Shown: one piece after another, positions 1-4,908 of the stretch
How positions within the stretch are numbered: the first letter of the stretch is position 1
Layout: the number at the start of each line of letters is the position of its first letter
From: Spirochaetaceae bacterium
GTDB lineage: Bacteria; Spirochaetota; Spirochaetia; Treponematales; Breznakiellaceae
DNA: 6,702 nt
Assembly: GCA_031284085.1 (NCBI GenBank)
Contig: JAITAM010000038.1
Coordinates: forward strand, 1 to 6,702
Direction of reading: 5' to 3'
The notes under the pieces: generated by a model
Told to the model about the DNA's origin: nothing
The model's input: the letters and a program-made list of their open reading frames with translations, nothing else
Database searches by the model: none
Position numbers and translations under genes: made by a program

Positions 1-114
1 CCGGTATCAATGTACGCTATTTTGAAGACTTCAGATATAGTTAAATATTTGGTTGCACGGCATTTCTTCAAAAAAGAACGCTGGATACGGAATCTAACAC
101 TGCGTATCAATGAA
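1..114 (+). other. 3' end of an open frame, unidentified (possible gene remnant)
   Basis: Reading frame 1 is open from the window edge to a TAA at 112-114, giving 37 codons, with an internal ATG at 10-12. The peptide contains TSDIVKYLVARHF, which vaguely resembles the second helix of an ankyrin repeat (DIVKYLV type), followed by a basic tail ending RINE. It could be the C-terminus of a gene starting outside the window, or chance. No Shine-Dalgarno is seen before the ATG. I do not recognise the protein, and the ankyrin resemblance rests on a few residues only. Confidence 0.25.
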
Positions 115-195
115 TAACATCATGCTGTGAAGCTACAATAAATCAAATACTCCAAGGCTAGAAAGAGCTAGAGAGAACAGTGTAACTGTGCGCGT

Positions 196-216
196 GCAAG
201 ATAGGAATTCTCTTGC
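196..216. repeat. Small inverted repeat (6-bp arms)
   Basis: GCAAGA at 196-201 and TCTTGC at 211-216 form a perfect 6-bp stem around a 9-nt loop that contains GAATTC. A second small palindrome, ACAGT-GTA-ACTGT, lies just before it near 178-190. There is no T-run after the hairpin on either strand, so a terminator role is not supported. It sits in otherwise gene-free sequence. Confidence 0.3.
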
Positions 217-240
217 GTAAAGAGCCTTTAAACTACCAGG

Positions 241-627
241 CTAATATAAGTTCGATGAAAAGTTAAATAAGGAGAGGTAAAGTCCTTTAATAGGTGGACC
301 ACAAAGTTCTCCACTCTGCGATGACAACTCTGCTTCACGCTGCAGATGTTTTTCAGATAATCGTTCACCTCCCACTTTATTGCTTCCTTTTTCCGTAATA
401 ACATCTTTTCTTTTATTTTCTTCAATCGGTTCTTCATATTTTCTTTCTGCTGTATTATCAACTAAATATCTTGTCGATACAGCCCTCGAACAGTTCTTGA
501 AAAATATACCCTACTCTCCCAAGATTCTTCTCTTCAGTTCTCGGCATAAAACGTCAATCATATCTCTATTTCGGTTGCTAATAGTGCCGAGAGTAAAGGT
601 AAAAATAGCATATTTTTTCACAGTCAT
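241..627 (-). pseudogene. Interrupted reading frame, unidentified
   Basis: On the minus strand a frame runs from an ATG at 627 (MTVKKYAIF...) to a TAG at 241-243. One in-frame TAG at 511-513 interrupts it. The part after that stop is open for 89 codons but has no start codon of its own. It is rich in Glu, Lys and Arg, for example KVGGERLSEKHLQREAELSS. No Shine-Dalgarno precedes the ATG. In AT-rich DNA an open stretch of this length can arise by chance, and competing frames overlap it: a plus-strand ORF at 380-670 and a different minus-strand frame ending at 228. I read it as a possible decayed gene. No family is recognised. Confidence 0.22.
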
Positions 628-693
628 TGATCAATCAGATGGGATTTGGACTCGTAAAACCATCCGATAGCGCTTTTCTTTCGTTCTGTGTAG

Positions 694-953
694 GCTCTGA
701 ATACTTTATGGCTGTATAGTGCGCCGGTTATGGCATACTTTAAGGGGACTGGTAAATTTGCCTCACATGAAAAGTTGAGTATAGATGAGCAGAAGAAGCA
801 GGGTGCATATAGTCAATTCTATAAAGCGCTTTAATTGACCGGATGGGAAAATTATGTGCGAAGATGAAAGCAGATGCATCTCTGATAATACCATTTGAAA
901 TAACGGCAAATGCTGAGGTGGAACAAGAGGATGACGATCATGACTTTACTTAA
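694..953 (+). pseudogene. Decayed coding sequence spread over two frames, unidentified
   Basis: The frame open from 694 reads through an ATG at 730 (MAYFKGTGKFASHEKL, then SIDEQKKQGAYSQFYKAL) to a TAA at 832-834. It continues past that stop as LTGWENYVRR to a TGA at 865-867. Exactly there a second frame takes over (open from an ATG at 843, with another ATG at 864) and reads KADASLIIPFEITANAEVEQ followed by an acidic end, stopping at 951-953. The amino-acid texture is protein-like across the junction, which suggests one ancestral gene broken by one nonsense change and one frameshift. Neither piece has a convincing ribosome binding site. I do not recognise the family. Two unrelated short ORFs remain possible. 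Confidence 0.35.
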
Positions 954-1088
954 AGGCAGGCAGTTTATAAGAAACCATCAGGTTTTTGTTCCCCTGCAAG
1001 CAGCGGGCATGACAATAGTGTGTTCAAAGGCCGTTACAAAAGTCATCGTATACAAAGAATCTTTCCTATTTCTCGTATTGAAATGAAT
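933..1088 (+). other. Short ORF of about 50 codons, doubtful
   Basis: An ORF starts with ATG near 933 (MTIMTLLKGRQF) and ends at a TGA near 1086. It is preceded by a modest purine run, AAGAGG. It overlaps the end of the decayed frame before it. The peptide (VFVPLQAAGMTIVCSKAVTK in the middle) matches no family I know. Its position just upstream of the transposase remnant would also fit a scrambled part of that insertion sequence. It is probably not a functional gene. Confidence 0.15.
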
Positions 1089-1152
1089 GTTTGATCCAGA
1101 CGGTTGTTGCTGGAGAATATCGGAAGGCAGTAGTATACGGTTAATTTATTGA

Positions 1153-1467
1153 TTGATGGATAAGGCACATGAAGACAACCGGACAAGGCTTATAGCAGGA
1201 GAGTTGGGATTCAATCCTGTAGTACCACCGAAGCGGAGTCGAGTTTATCATAAAAACTGGAATGAGAGGGATATTCTGAAGAACATCTGCCAGGAGGAAC
1301 ATAGCCGCTATCGGCAGTCTGATGAATTTTCTGATCAATCTGCTGGTGTGGTGGTATTATCGGCTTATAATTTTTTGCCGCATAAGCTGTCCATTCATAA
1401 TTTCTGTGACAAAAGAGCTTTACCTCTTGCTTGGTTAGCAGCTTGTTTTTCTTCGAACTCACGTTAA
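1153..1467 (+). pseudogene. IS5-type DDE transposase, C-terminal remnant
   Basis: The peptide MDKAHEDNRTRLIAGELGFN followed by PVVPPKRSR resembles the second half of IS5-superfamily transposases. There the catalytic Asp lies in an (A)DKAYE..-type motif and is followed by a helix, an LGF(I/N)PVVPPK strand and a basic segment. After KNWNERD the family normally shows a Y-x(2)-R-x(3)-E-x(6)-K signature carrying the catalytic Glu; here this is lost or scrambled. A later SRYRQSDEF may correspond to the usual TRYDKLD..F but comes about 12 residues too early. An in-frame stop sits immediately before the TTG at 1153 and the N-terminal half is absent, so no active enzyme is encoded. A weak trace of upstream sequence (QTVVAGEY near 1097-1120, in another frame) may belong to it. 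The last third of the frame resembles nothing and is probably read-through. Confidence 0.6.
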
Positions 1468-1512
1468 ATAAGTGTTTGGAGAACCTATTTTTTCTCCAAA
1501 CACTTATTTAAC
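1463..1512. repeat. Perfect 21-bp inverted repeat with 8-nt spacer
   Basis: The left arm, 1463-1483 (begins GTTAAATAAGTG, ends GGAGAA), is the exact reverse complement of the right arm, 1492-1512 (begins TTCTCC, ends ATTTAAC). The spacer is CCTATTTT. Transcribed from either strand this would fold into a long perfect hairpin. No T-run follows the right arm on the plus strand (TGATCATTG) and no clear one follows on the minus strand, so it is not a textbook intrinsic terminator. It lies directly at the 3' edge of the transposase remnant and about 175 bp before dnaN. It may be a terminator-like barrier protecting dnaN, a small palindromic mobile element, or a relic of the insertion. Confidence 0.8.
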
Positions 1513-1630
1513 TGATCATTGAAAATTTTTGTATACATCAATATGGCTTTGTTTGAGCCAATCATCGTTACTGTGTGGATCACCTCCCATATTTTTTGAA
1601 TTTGGACTCGCTGAATAAAAAGCTGCACTC

Positions 1631-1659
1631 TTTACATTTCTTGAAAAGAGCGGTATATT
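1631..1659 (+). promoter_or_regulatory. sigma70-type promoter of dnaN
   Basis: The -35 hexamer TTTACA (1631-1636) and -10 hexamer TATATT (1654-1659) are separated by 17 bp, 28 bp upstream of the dnaN start codon. Each box differs from consensus at one position. Transcription would start near 1666, giving a leader of about 20 nt. This implies that dnaN is transcribed by itself. Confidence 0.6.
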
Positions 1660-1676
1660 ATCTAGATATTAAGCAG

Positions 1677-1682
1677 AGGAGG
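1677..1682 (+). promoter_or_regulatory. Ribosome binding site of dnaN
   Basis: AGGAGG lies 5 nt before the ATG at 1688. This near-perfect Shine-Dalgarno fixes the dnaN start. Confidence 0.85.
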
Positions 1683-1687
1683 TTTTT

Positions 1688-2836
1688 ATGATATTTACCT
1701 GCGAACGAAATGTATTACTCAAAGAAGTAGCAATTGCACAAGAGATCATTGCATCGAAGAATGCAACATCTATATTATCTAATATGTATCTTGATGCCAA
1801 AGAGGAAATTTTGTCCATAAAGTCAACGGACCTTAAAGTTAATTTTGAAACTACGGTACCAGTCAATGTTGAAGAAGCAGGTTCAATGACTGTATTTGGT
1901 GATAAATTTTTGAGTATTCTCAATGCAGTTCCTGAAGGAGAATTGAGATTTGGACAAACTGATACAAGGATAGATATTATACCAAAGGAAAGTGATGCTG
2001 ATGAGACAAGAAATGAAAAGAGCGACAAAAAGAAGAACAAAAAGTTTAAATTTCAACTTAAAGGAATCATAGCGGAAAATTTCCCAGAATTTCCTACTGC
2101 AAACGAAGATAGCTTTTTTGAAATTCCGGTTAAAGATTTTAAAGAAATGGTAACACAAACAATATTTTCAGTGTCTGATGATGAAACACGGTACTATATG
2201 ACCGGTGTTTTTTTTGAAAAATCCGAAGACAAACTCATTATGGTTGCTACTGATGGACGCCGTCTTGCTTATATTGCTAGAGAAACAAACAGTGCGGTGC
2301 CAGATTTCAACGGTGTTATTATTCCTCCTAAAATACTTACTATTATAAGCAAACATGCCGGTGATGAAGGACTGCTTGCCATTTCAGTGAGTGGAAAAAA
2401 TATTTTTATCCGGTTCGGCTCATATAATTTATCCTCGGTATTAATTGAAGGAACTTTTCCAAATTATCGGCGAGTTATTCCTGAGTCACAAAATTTTACC
2501 GTTATAATAGACCGGATAAAATTACTTAGTGCTATACGGCGTGTTTCTCTGCTTGCTGAAGGCAATTCACGTAAAATTTACTTAAAACTAATGAATAAAC
2601 TTGCCTCAGTAGAGATAGAAGAAAATGAATTTGGAATGGCACAGGAAGATATAGATTGCCAATATGAAGGCCCGGAATTTTCCATAGCACTGAATTACCG
2701 CTATCTTGAAGAGCCATTTAAAGTAATGAATGAGAATGATGTATGTATACAATTTGTGAATGCAAATAAGGCAATAACTATATGCCCGGAACCTGAAAAT
2801 ATTTTTTTTCATGTTGTTATGCCTATGCAGATATAG
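1688..2836 (+). CDS. dnaN: DNA polymerase III beta subunit (sliding clamp)
   Basis: DnaN forms the ring-shaped dimer that is loaded on primed DNA and tethers the replicative polymerase in the cytoplasm. The 382-residue product carries family landmarks in order: an N-terminal domain with SNMYLDAKEE and STDLKVNFET (about 31-55), the second-domain motif DETRYYMTGVFF (165-176), VATDGRRLAYIA (187-198), EGTFPNYRRVIP (254-265), NYRYLEEPF (336-344), and the C-terminal MPMQI, equivalent to the usual MPMRL end that lines the partner-binding cleft. It is about 16 residues longer than the 366-residue E. coli protein. The surplus maps to a highly charged stretch at about 100-119 (DADETRNEKSDKKKNKK) near the domain I/II border. 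The start is set by AGGAGG 5 nt upstream. The gene has its own promoter and faces a convergent tRNA gene. dnaA and recF, its common partners, are not adjacent here. Confidence 0.97.
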   Translation: MIFTCERNVLLKEVAIAQEIIASKNATSILSNMYLDAKEEILSIKSTDLKVNFETTVPVNVEEAGSMTVFGDKFLSILNAVPEGELRFGQTDTRIDIIPKESDADETRNEKSDKKKNKKFKFQLKGIIAENFPEFPTANEDSFFEIPVKDFKEMVTQTIFSVSDDETRYYMTGVFFEKSEDKLIMVATDGRRLAYIARETNSAVPDFNGVIIPPKILTIISKHAGDEGLLAISVSGKNIFIRFGSYNLSSVLIEGTFPNYRRVIPESQNFTVIIDRIKLLSAIRRVSLLAEGNSRKIYLKLMNKLASVEIEENEFGMAQEDIDCQYEGPEFSIALNYRYLEEPFKVMNENDVCIQFVNANKAITICPEPENIFFHVVMPMQI

Positions 2837-2862
2837 TATTCTGTCAATTCACAAATAGTTAA

Positions 2863-2902
2863 CAGAAGGTCTAATTAAAAATATCTCTTATTAAACCTTC
2901 TG
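2863..2902. terminator. Hairpin between convergent dnaN and tRNA-Ala
   Basis: CAGAAGGT (2863-2870) pairs with ACCTTCTG (2895-2902). After one C/A mismatch the stem continues with TAAT (2872-2875) against ATTA (2890-2893), leaving a 14-nt AT-rich loop. It begins 26 bp after the dnaN stop and ends 3 bp from the tRNA 3' end, so it can serve both converging transcripts. Neither side has a strong T-run, so efficient intrinsic termination is uncertain. Confidence 0.55.
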
Positions 2903-2905
2903 CTC

Positions 2906-2979
2906 TGGAGGTGAGGGGAATTGAACCCCTGACCTTTTGAATGCCATTCAAACGCTCTAGCCAACTGAGCTACACCCCC
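2906..2979 (-). tRNA. tRNA-Ala (anticodon GGC)
   Basis: The minus strand folds into a complete 74-nt cloverleaf. The acceptor stem GGGGGTG/CACCTCC has the G3:U70 wobble pair that alanyl-tRNA synthetase recognises, and the discriminator base is A. The D arm is GCTC/GAGC. The anticodon stem TTTGA/TCAAA carries the loop ATGGCAT with anticodon GGC. The variable loop is AGGTC and the T arm is AGGGG-TTCAATT-CCCCT. CCA is not encoded (GAGCAG follows) and must be added after transcription. An AT-rich -10-like box (TATATT on the minus strand, 2996-3001) lies 16 nt upstream of G1, but no good -35 is visible. The tRNA may instead derive from flaA read-through. Confidence 0.96.
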
Positions 2980-3013
2980 TACAGACCCGTTATTTAATAT
3001 ATTTTTGTTATAA

Positions 3014-3041
3014 GGGGAAATGACCATCATTTCCCCCCCCC
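3014..3041. terminator. Hairpin with a C9 tract downstream of flaA
   Basis: GGGGAAATGA (3014-3023) and TCATTTCCCC (3027-3036) form a perfect 10-bp stem with a CCA loop. The C run continues to nine (3033-3041). It lies between the flaA stop codon and the tRNA gene, where a terminator for the flaA transcript is expected. On the minus strand only TTATAAC follows the stem, so the U-tract is poor. The surplus Cs allow the G4 arm to slip along the C9 arm. Confidence 0.5.
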
Positions 3042-3095
3042 TTATATGGATATTTAACCAAAGTCAGGAATTTTCAATCAAACTGCCACTTAATC

Positions 3096-3836
3096 TTACC
3101 AAGCATCAACCATATCATCCTGATCACGATCATCCTCTGCAAAGAGATCTGTTATCGCACGAAGATCATCAAAATAGACATAATAACTTCCAAAGGCCTC
3201 TGTTTGATCAAATTCAATCCGCAGTCCTATAATCTTAATTCCCATATTGTTATGAAAATGATAATTGCGCTGTACTACACCACTCTGCCCATCCGGCGCC
3301 TGAGCCGGCACTGCTACAGTCAGTTTTTTCCAACCTTGGAAATTCAGTTTACCAACAGAAAGTTCAAATTGACGACCAAAATAATCCTGAATTAATATCT
3401 TTAATTCATGGTTAAAATTACGACCTGCCACCCAAATTGAAATAGTCTTAGTTATCCCTTCAATCGGGATAGGACGTGTCGGATAGAAAGAGGCACTACT
3501 ATAACCTCTCCGGAGAAAATCAACACGAGCCCCTAAAACATAGTCATCTTGAAGACCTAAAGCCCCTTCTTCTTCAATGGTTTTTTTACCATTAGGGTTT
3601 GTCTCTTCATCATATGGAAGAGGCCCGCCCTTAAACAACCGGCTTGTAACATACCCTTGATCAGAAGACATGACGGACCGCCAATAACCGTCATATTCAA
3701 ATTTATCAACCGAGACCTCTTTAAGGTACTGCTGTGCAGCGGTAATCCCAATTTGGCTAGCATTTGGAGTAGTTTCCTGTGCAAACACAATTCCCGCACA
3801 TAAAAGGAATAAAGCAATAACACTGTACCGTTTCAT
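3096..3836 (-). CDS. flaA: FlaA-family flagellar filament outer layer (sheath) protein
   Basis: FlaA proteins coat the FlaB core of spirochaete periplasmic flagella. The 246-residue product begins with a signal peptide (MKRYSVIALFLLCAGIVFA, likely cut before QETT). The family core follows: DYVLGARVDFLRRGYSSASF (98-117), PIPIEGITKTISIWVAGRN (122-140), a DYFGRQFELSVG strand pair (151-162), LNFQGWKKLTVAVP (164-177), an IKIIGLRIEFD strand (200-210), and YYVYFDDLRAITDLF (218-232). It ends in a very acidic tail closing with Trp. The ATG at 3836 is preferred because the signal peptide follows it and a TAG precedes it in the same frame. No good Shine-Dalgarno lies directly before it. It follows a paralogue 186 bp upstream on the same strand. 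This tandem arrangement matches the paired flaA genes of other treponemes. Paralogue numbering cannot be assigned from sequence alone. Confidence 0.92.
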   Translation of the reverse strand: MKRYSVIALFLLCAGIVFAQETTPNASQIGITAAQQYLKEVSVDKFEYDGYWRSVMSSDQGYVTSRLFKGGPLPYDEETNPNGKKTIEEEGALGLQDDYVLGARVDFLRRGYSSASFYPTRPIPIEGITKTISIWVAGRNFNHELKILIQDYFGRQFELSVGKLNFQGWKKLTVAVPAQAPDGQSGVVQRNYHFHNNMGIKIIGLRIEFDQTEAFGSYYVYFDDLRAITDLFAEDDRDQDDMVDAW

Positions 3837-3923
3837 CTAATATTCTGCTACCGAAATAGCTAGTAGTCTTTGTGACTCTAAAACCATTAGCCACTCAAAA
3901 TTACCTTTTCTATCAAAACTCAA
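3837..3923 (-). other. Candidate leader mini-ORF upstream of flaA
   Basis: On the minus strand a TTG at 3923-3921 opens 28 codons ((M)SFDRKGNFEWL, then MVLESQRLLAISVAEY) that end in TAG at 3839-3837, immediately before the flaA ATG and in the same frame. A strong Shine-Dalgarno (AAGGAGGAG, 3942-3934) lies about 10 nt before the TTG, whereas flaA itself has none at the normal distance. The layout would fit translational coupling by termination-reinitiation. No homology is recognised, and an in-frame start at an ATG (3887-3885) is an alternative. Confidence 0.35.
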
Positions 3924-3933
3924 AAGTAGCAGA

Positions 3934-3942
3934 CTCCTCCTT
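3934..3942 (-). promoter_or_regulatory. Orphan strong Shine-Dalgarno in the flaA leader
   Basis: AAGGAGGAG on the minus strand is the best ribosome-binding sequence in this intergenic gap, yet it lies 97 nt before the flaA ATG. The only nearby start of suitable spacing is the TTG of the mini-ORF. Confidence 0.5.
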
Positions 3943-3956
3943 GGATAATTTTTAAG

Positions 3957-3973
3957 CTCAAACAACGTTTGAG
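3957..3973. terminator. 7-bp hairpin between the flaA genes
   Basis: CTCAAAC (3957-3963) and GTTTGAG (3967-3973) enclose an AAC loop. A TTTTTT run follows on the plus strand, so by T-tract it would terminate plus-strand transcription, opposite to the flanking genes. Read on the minus strand it is preceded by an A-run and followed by CTTAAAAATT, so it would act only as a weak terminator or as leader structure for the downstream flaA. Confidence 0.4.
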
Positions 3974-3984
3974 TTTTTTATTAG

Positions 3985-4002
3985 TGTATTCTATTATACA
4001 CA
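3985..4002 (-). promoter_or_regulatory. Possible -10 element inside a palindrome, downstream flaA
   Basis: The minus strand carries a perfect TATAAT (3993-3998) within the inverted repeat GTGTAT-6 nt-ATACAC. No recognisable -35 lies 16-18 bp upstream. If active it would give a flaA leader of about 150 nt that includes the 3957-3973 hairpin and the mini-ORF. The palindrome could be an activator or repressor site. No FliA-type (TAAA-N15-GCCGATAA) promoter is seen. Confidence 0.25.
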
Positions 4003-4022
4003 CTTGCCCGGAACCGTATCTA

Positions 4023-4757
4023 TCACTGTCCCCAAAATTCTTGTACTTTTGCTGGATCTGCAAGTTCATCACCATCATAGATAGCTTCAAACATATCGGT
4101 CAACACTTTGAACTGGTTAAAGTAAATATAAAAATTATCAACTCGTTCTGTTGGCTTTGTCCAGATACGGAATTTAATAAAATGCAAGGAAGCAAGTCTC
4201 GGAAGGATTTTTTTGCTTTGAGGAACATAAGATGGCACCAAAGCTCGTAAGTTCTTCCAACCGGTGTAAGAAATGTCTCCCATGTTAACTACATGTACTC
4301 CGCCATTGAGGTCTCTTATATAGGCTTCAATGTAAAAATCGAGATTAGAACCCCATACCCATAGGTCTAAATACCGCACCCGCCCTGGAATGGGGATTTC
4401 GAATACCTCATCATCCTTGGTCGGATAAATATCAATCCAATTGTATCCTTGGCGGTTGAATTTACCCCAAATACCAAGGCTAGGGTGTTCTTCCTCCTTG
4501 TTTCGATACAATGCCGACGGCCAGGCTACAACCGTTCCTATTTTAGGGAATACTTCAGTTACTTCACCTGTTTCCGCATCTGTCAATTTTGTAGCAAATT
4601 TACTGGCGGTCTGCTTCCATACATACTCGGAAGTACCATCAAATGGCTCTAAAATATGAGCTTCTAAAGCGACCGCGGCGTCATCACCAAAAACTGACAC
4701 TACTGCTATACATGCCACAAGAATAAGGCAAATAGCCCTGAAACTACCATGTTTCAT
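4023..4757 (-). CDS. flaA: FlaA-family flagellar sheath protein, second paralogue
   Basis: This is a 244-residue exported relative of the downstream flaA product, expected in the periplasm as part of the flagellar outer layer. A signal peptide (MKHGSFRAICLILVACIAVV, then SVFG) is likely cut before DDAAVALE. The core aligns with its neighbour: KFNRQGYNWIDIYPTKDDEV (99-118), FEIPIPGRVRYLDLWVWGSN (119-138) against its PIPIEGITKTISIWVAGRN, DISYTGWKNLRALVP (161-175) against LNFQGWKKLTVAVP, and NFYIYFNQFKVLTDMFEA (208-225) against the YYVYFDDL block. The C-terminus is again acidic and ends close to a Trp. Divergence between the two is strong, so they are old paralogues rather than a recent duplication. 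AAGGAG lies 7 nt before the ATG, and a near-consensus promoter lies 71 bp upstream. An interaction with motility is inferred from family membership. Confidence 0.9.
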   Translation of the reverse strand: MKHGSFRAICLILVACIAVVSVFGDDAAVALEAHILEPFDGTSEYVWKQTASKFATKLTDAETGEVTEVFPKIGTVVAWPSALYRNKEEEHPSLGIWGKFNRQGYNWIDIYPTKDDEVFEIPIPGRVRYLDLWVWGSNLDFYIEAYIRDLNGGVHVVNMGDISYTGWKNLRALVPSYVPQSKKILPRLASLHFIKFRIWTKPTERVDNFYIYFNQFKVLTDMFEAIYDGDELADPAKVQEFWGQ

Positions 4758-4764
4758 CCCAATA

Positions 4765-4770
4765 CTCCTT
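4765..4770 (-). promoter_or_regulatory. Ribosome binding site of upstream flaA
   Basis: AAGGAG on the minus strand sits 7 nt before the ATG at 4757, consistent with strong initiation and confirming the start. Confidence 0.8.
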
Positions 4771-4804
4771 TATCTAATCGTCTGGGGAATATATTCTAAA
4801 AACG

Positions 4805-4833
4805 ATTATACTTCCCTATGCAGTCTTTGTCAA
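4805..4833 (-). promoter_or_regulatory. Consensus sigma70 promoter of the flaA pair
   Basis: On the minus strand TTGACA (4828-4833) and TATAAT (4805-4810) are both perfect hexamers with an optimal 17-bp spacer. Transcription would start near 4798, about 40 nt before the flaA ATG. This is the strongest promoter in the window and implies high, vegetative-sigma expression of the sheath protein. TAATCG (4775-4780) and CGATTA (4803-4808) form an inverted repeat that overlaps the -10 box and could be an operator. Confidence 0.88.
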
Positions 4834-4908
4834 ACCCCCTTTTAGTAATTTTATCCAAAATTCACTAGAATGTGCCAGTTTAGACTGCATATACGAATTT
4901 TTTTGATT

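Noticed and set aside
228..461. Minus-strand ORF of 77 codons (ending ISLVV)
   Set aside because: It starts at a TTG with no Shine-Dalgarno and competes with another minus-strand frame over the same DNA. Its Lys-rich start simply reflects A-rich sequence.
380..670. Plus-strand ORF of 96 codons
   Set aside because: It overlaps other long frames on the opposite strand, has no ribosome binding site, and its Ser/Leu/Phe-rich content is what T-rich DNA gives by chance. No family is recognised.
826..835. AAAGCGCTTT palindrome
   Set aside because: A 10-bp palindrome is common by chance at this scale, and no second copy or promoter context gives it meaning.
1463..1512. Integron attC site
   Set aside because: The arm ends match GTTRRRY and RYYYAAC, but in the wrong order for attC (which starts RYYYAAC and ends GTTRRRY). 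The perfect symmetry, without extrahelical bases, also argues against it.
1576..1587. TGGATCACCTCC, identical to the last bases of 16S rRNA
   Set aside because: Only 12 bases match and the flanks do not resemble 16S rRNA. On the minus strand it reads as an ideal Shine-Dalgarno (GGAGGTGATCC), but the next ATG is 17 nt away and opens only about 25 codons. A similar CACCTCCCA occurs near 366. Treated as coincidence.
1669..2158. Minus-strand ORFs opposite dnaN
   Set aside because: They are antisense shadows of the strongly supported dnaN frame, with no ribosome binding sites and no recognisable family.
3557..3823. Minus-strand ORF of 88 codons inside flaA
   Set aside because: It is a shadow frame fully contained in a well supported gene.
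3994..4002. TTATACACA, a match to the relaxed DnaA-box consensus
   Set aside because: It is a single copy between the flaA genes, without a cluster or an AT-rich unwinding region. It overlaps the palindrome already described.
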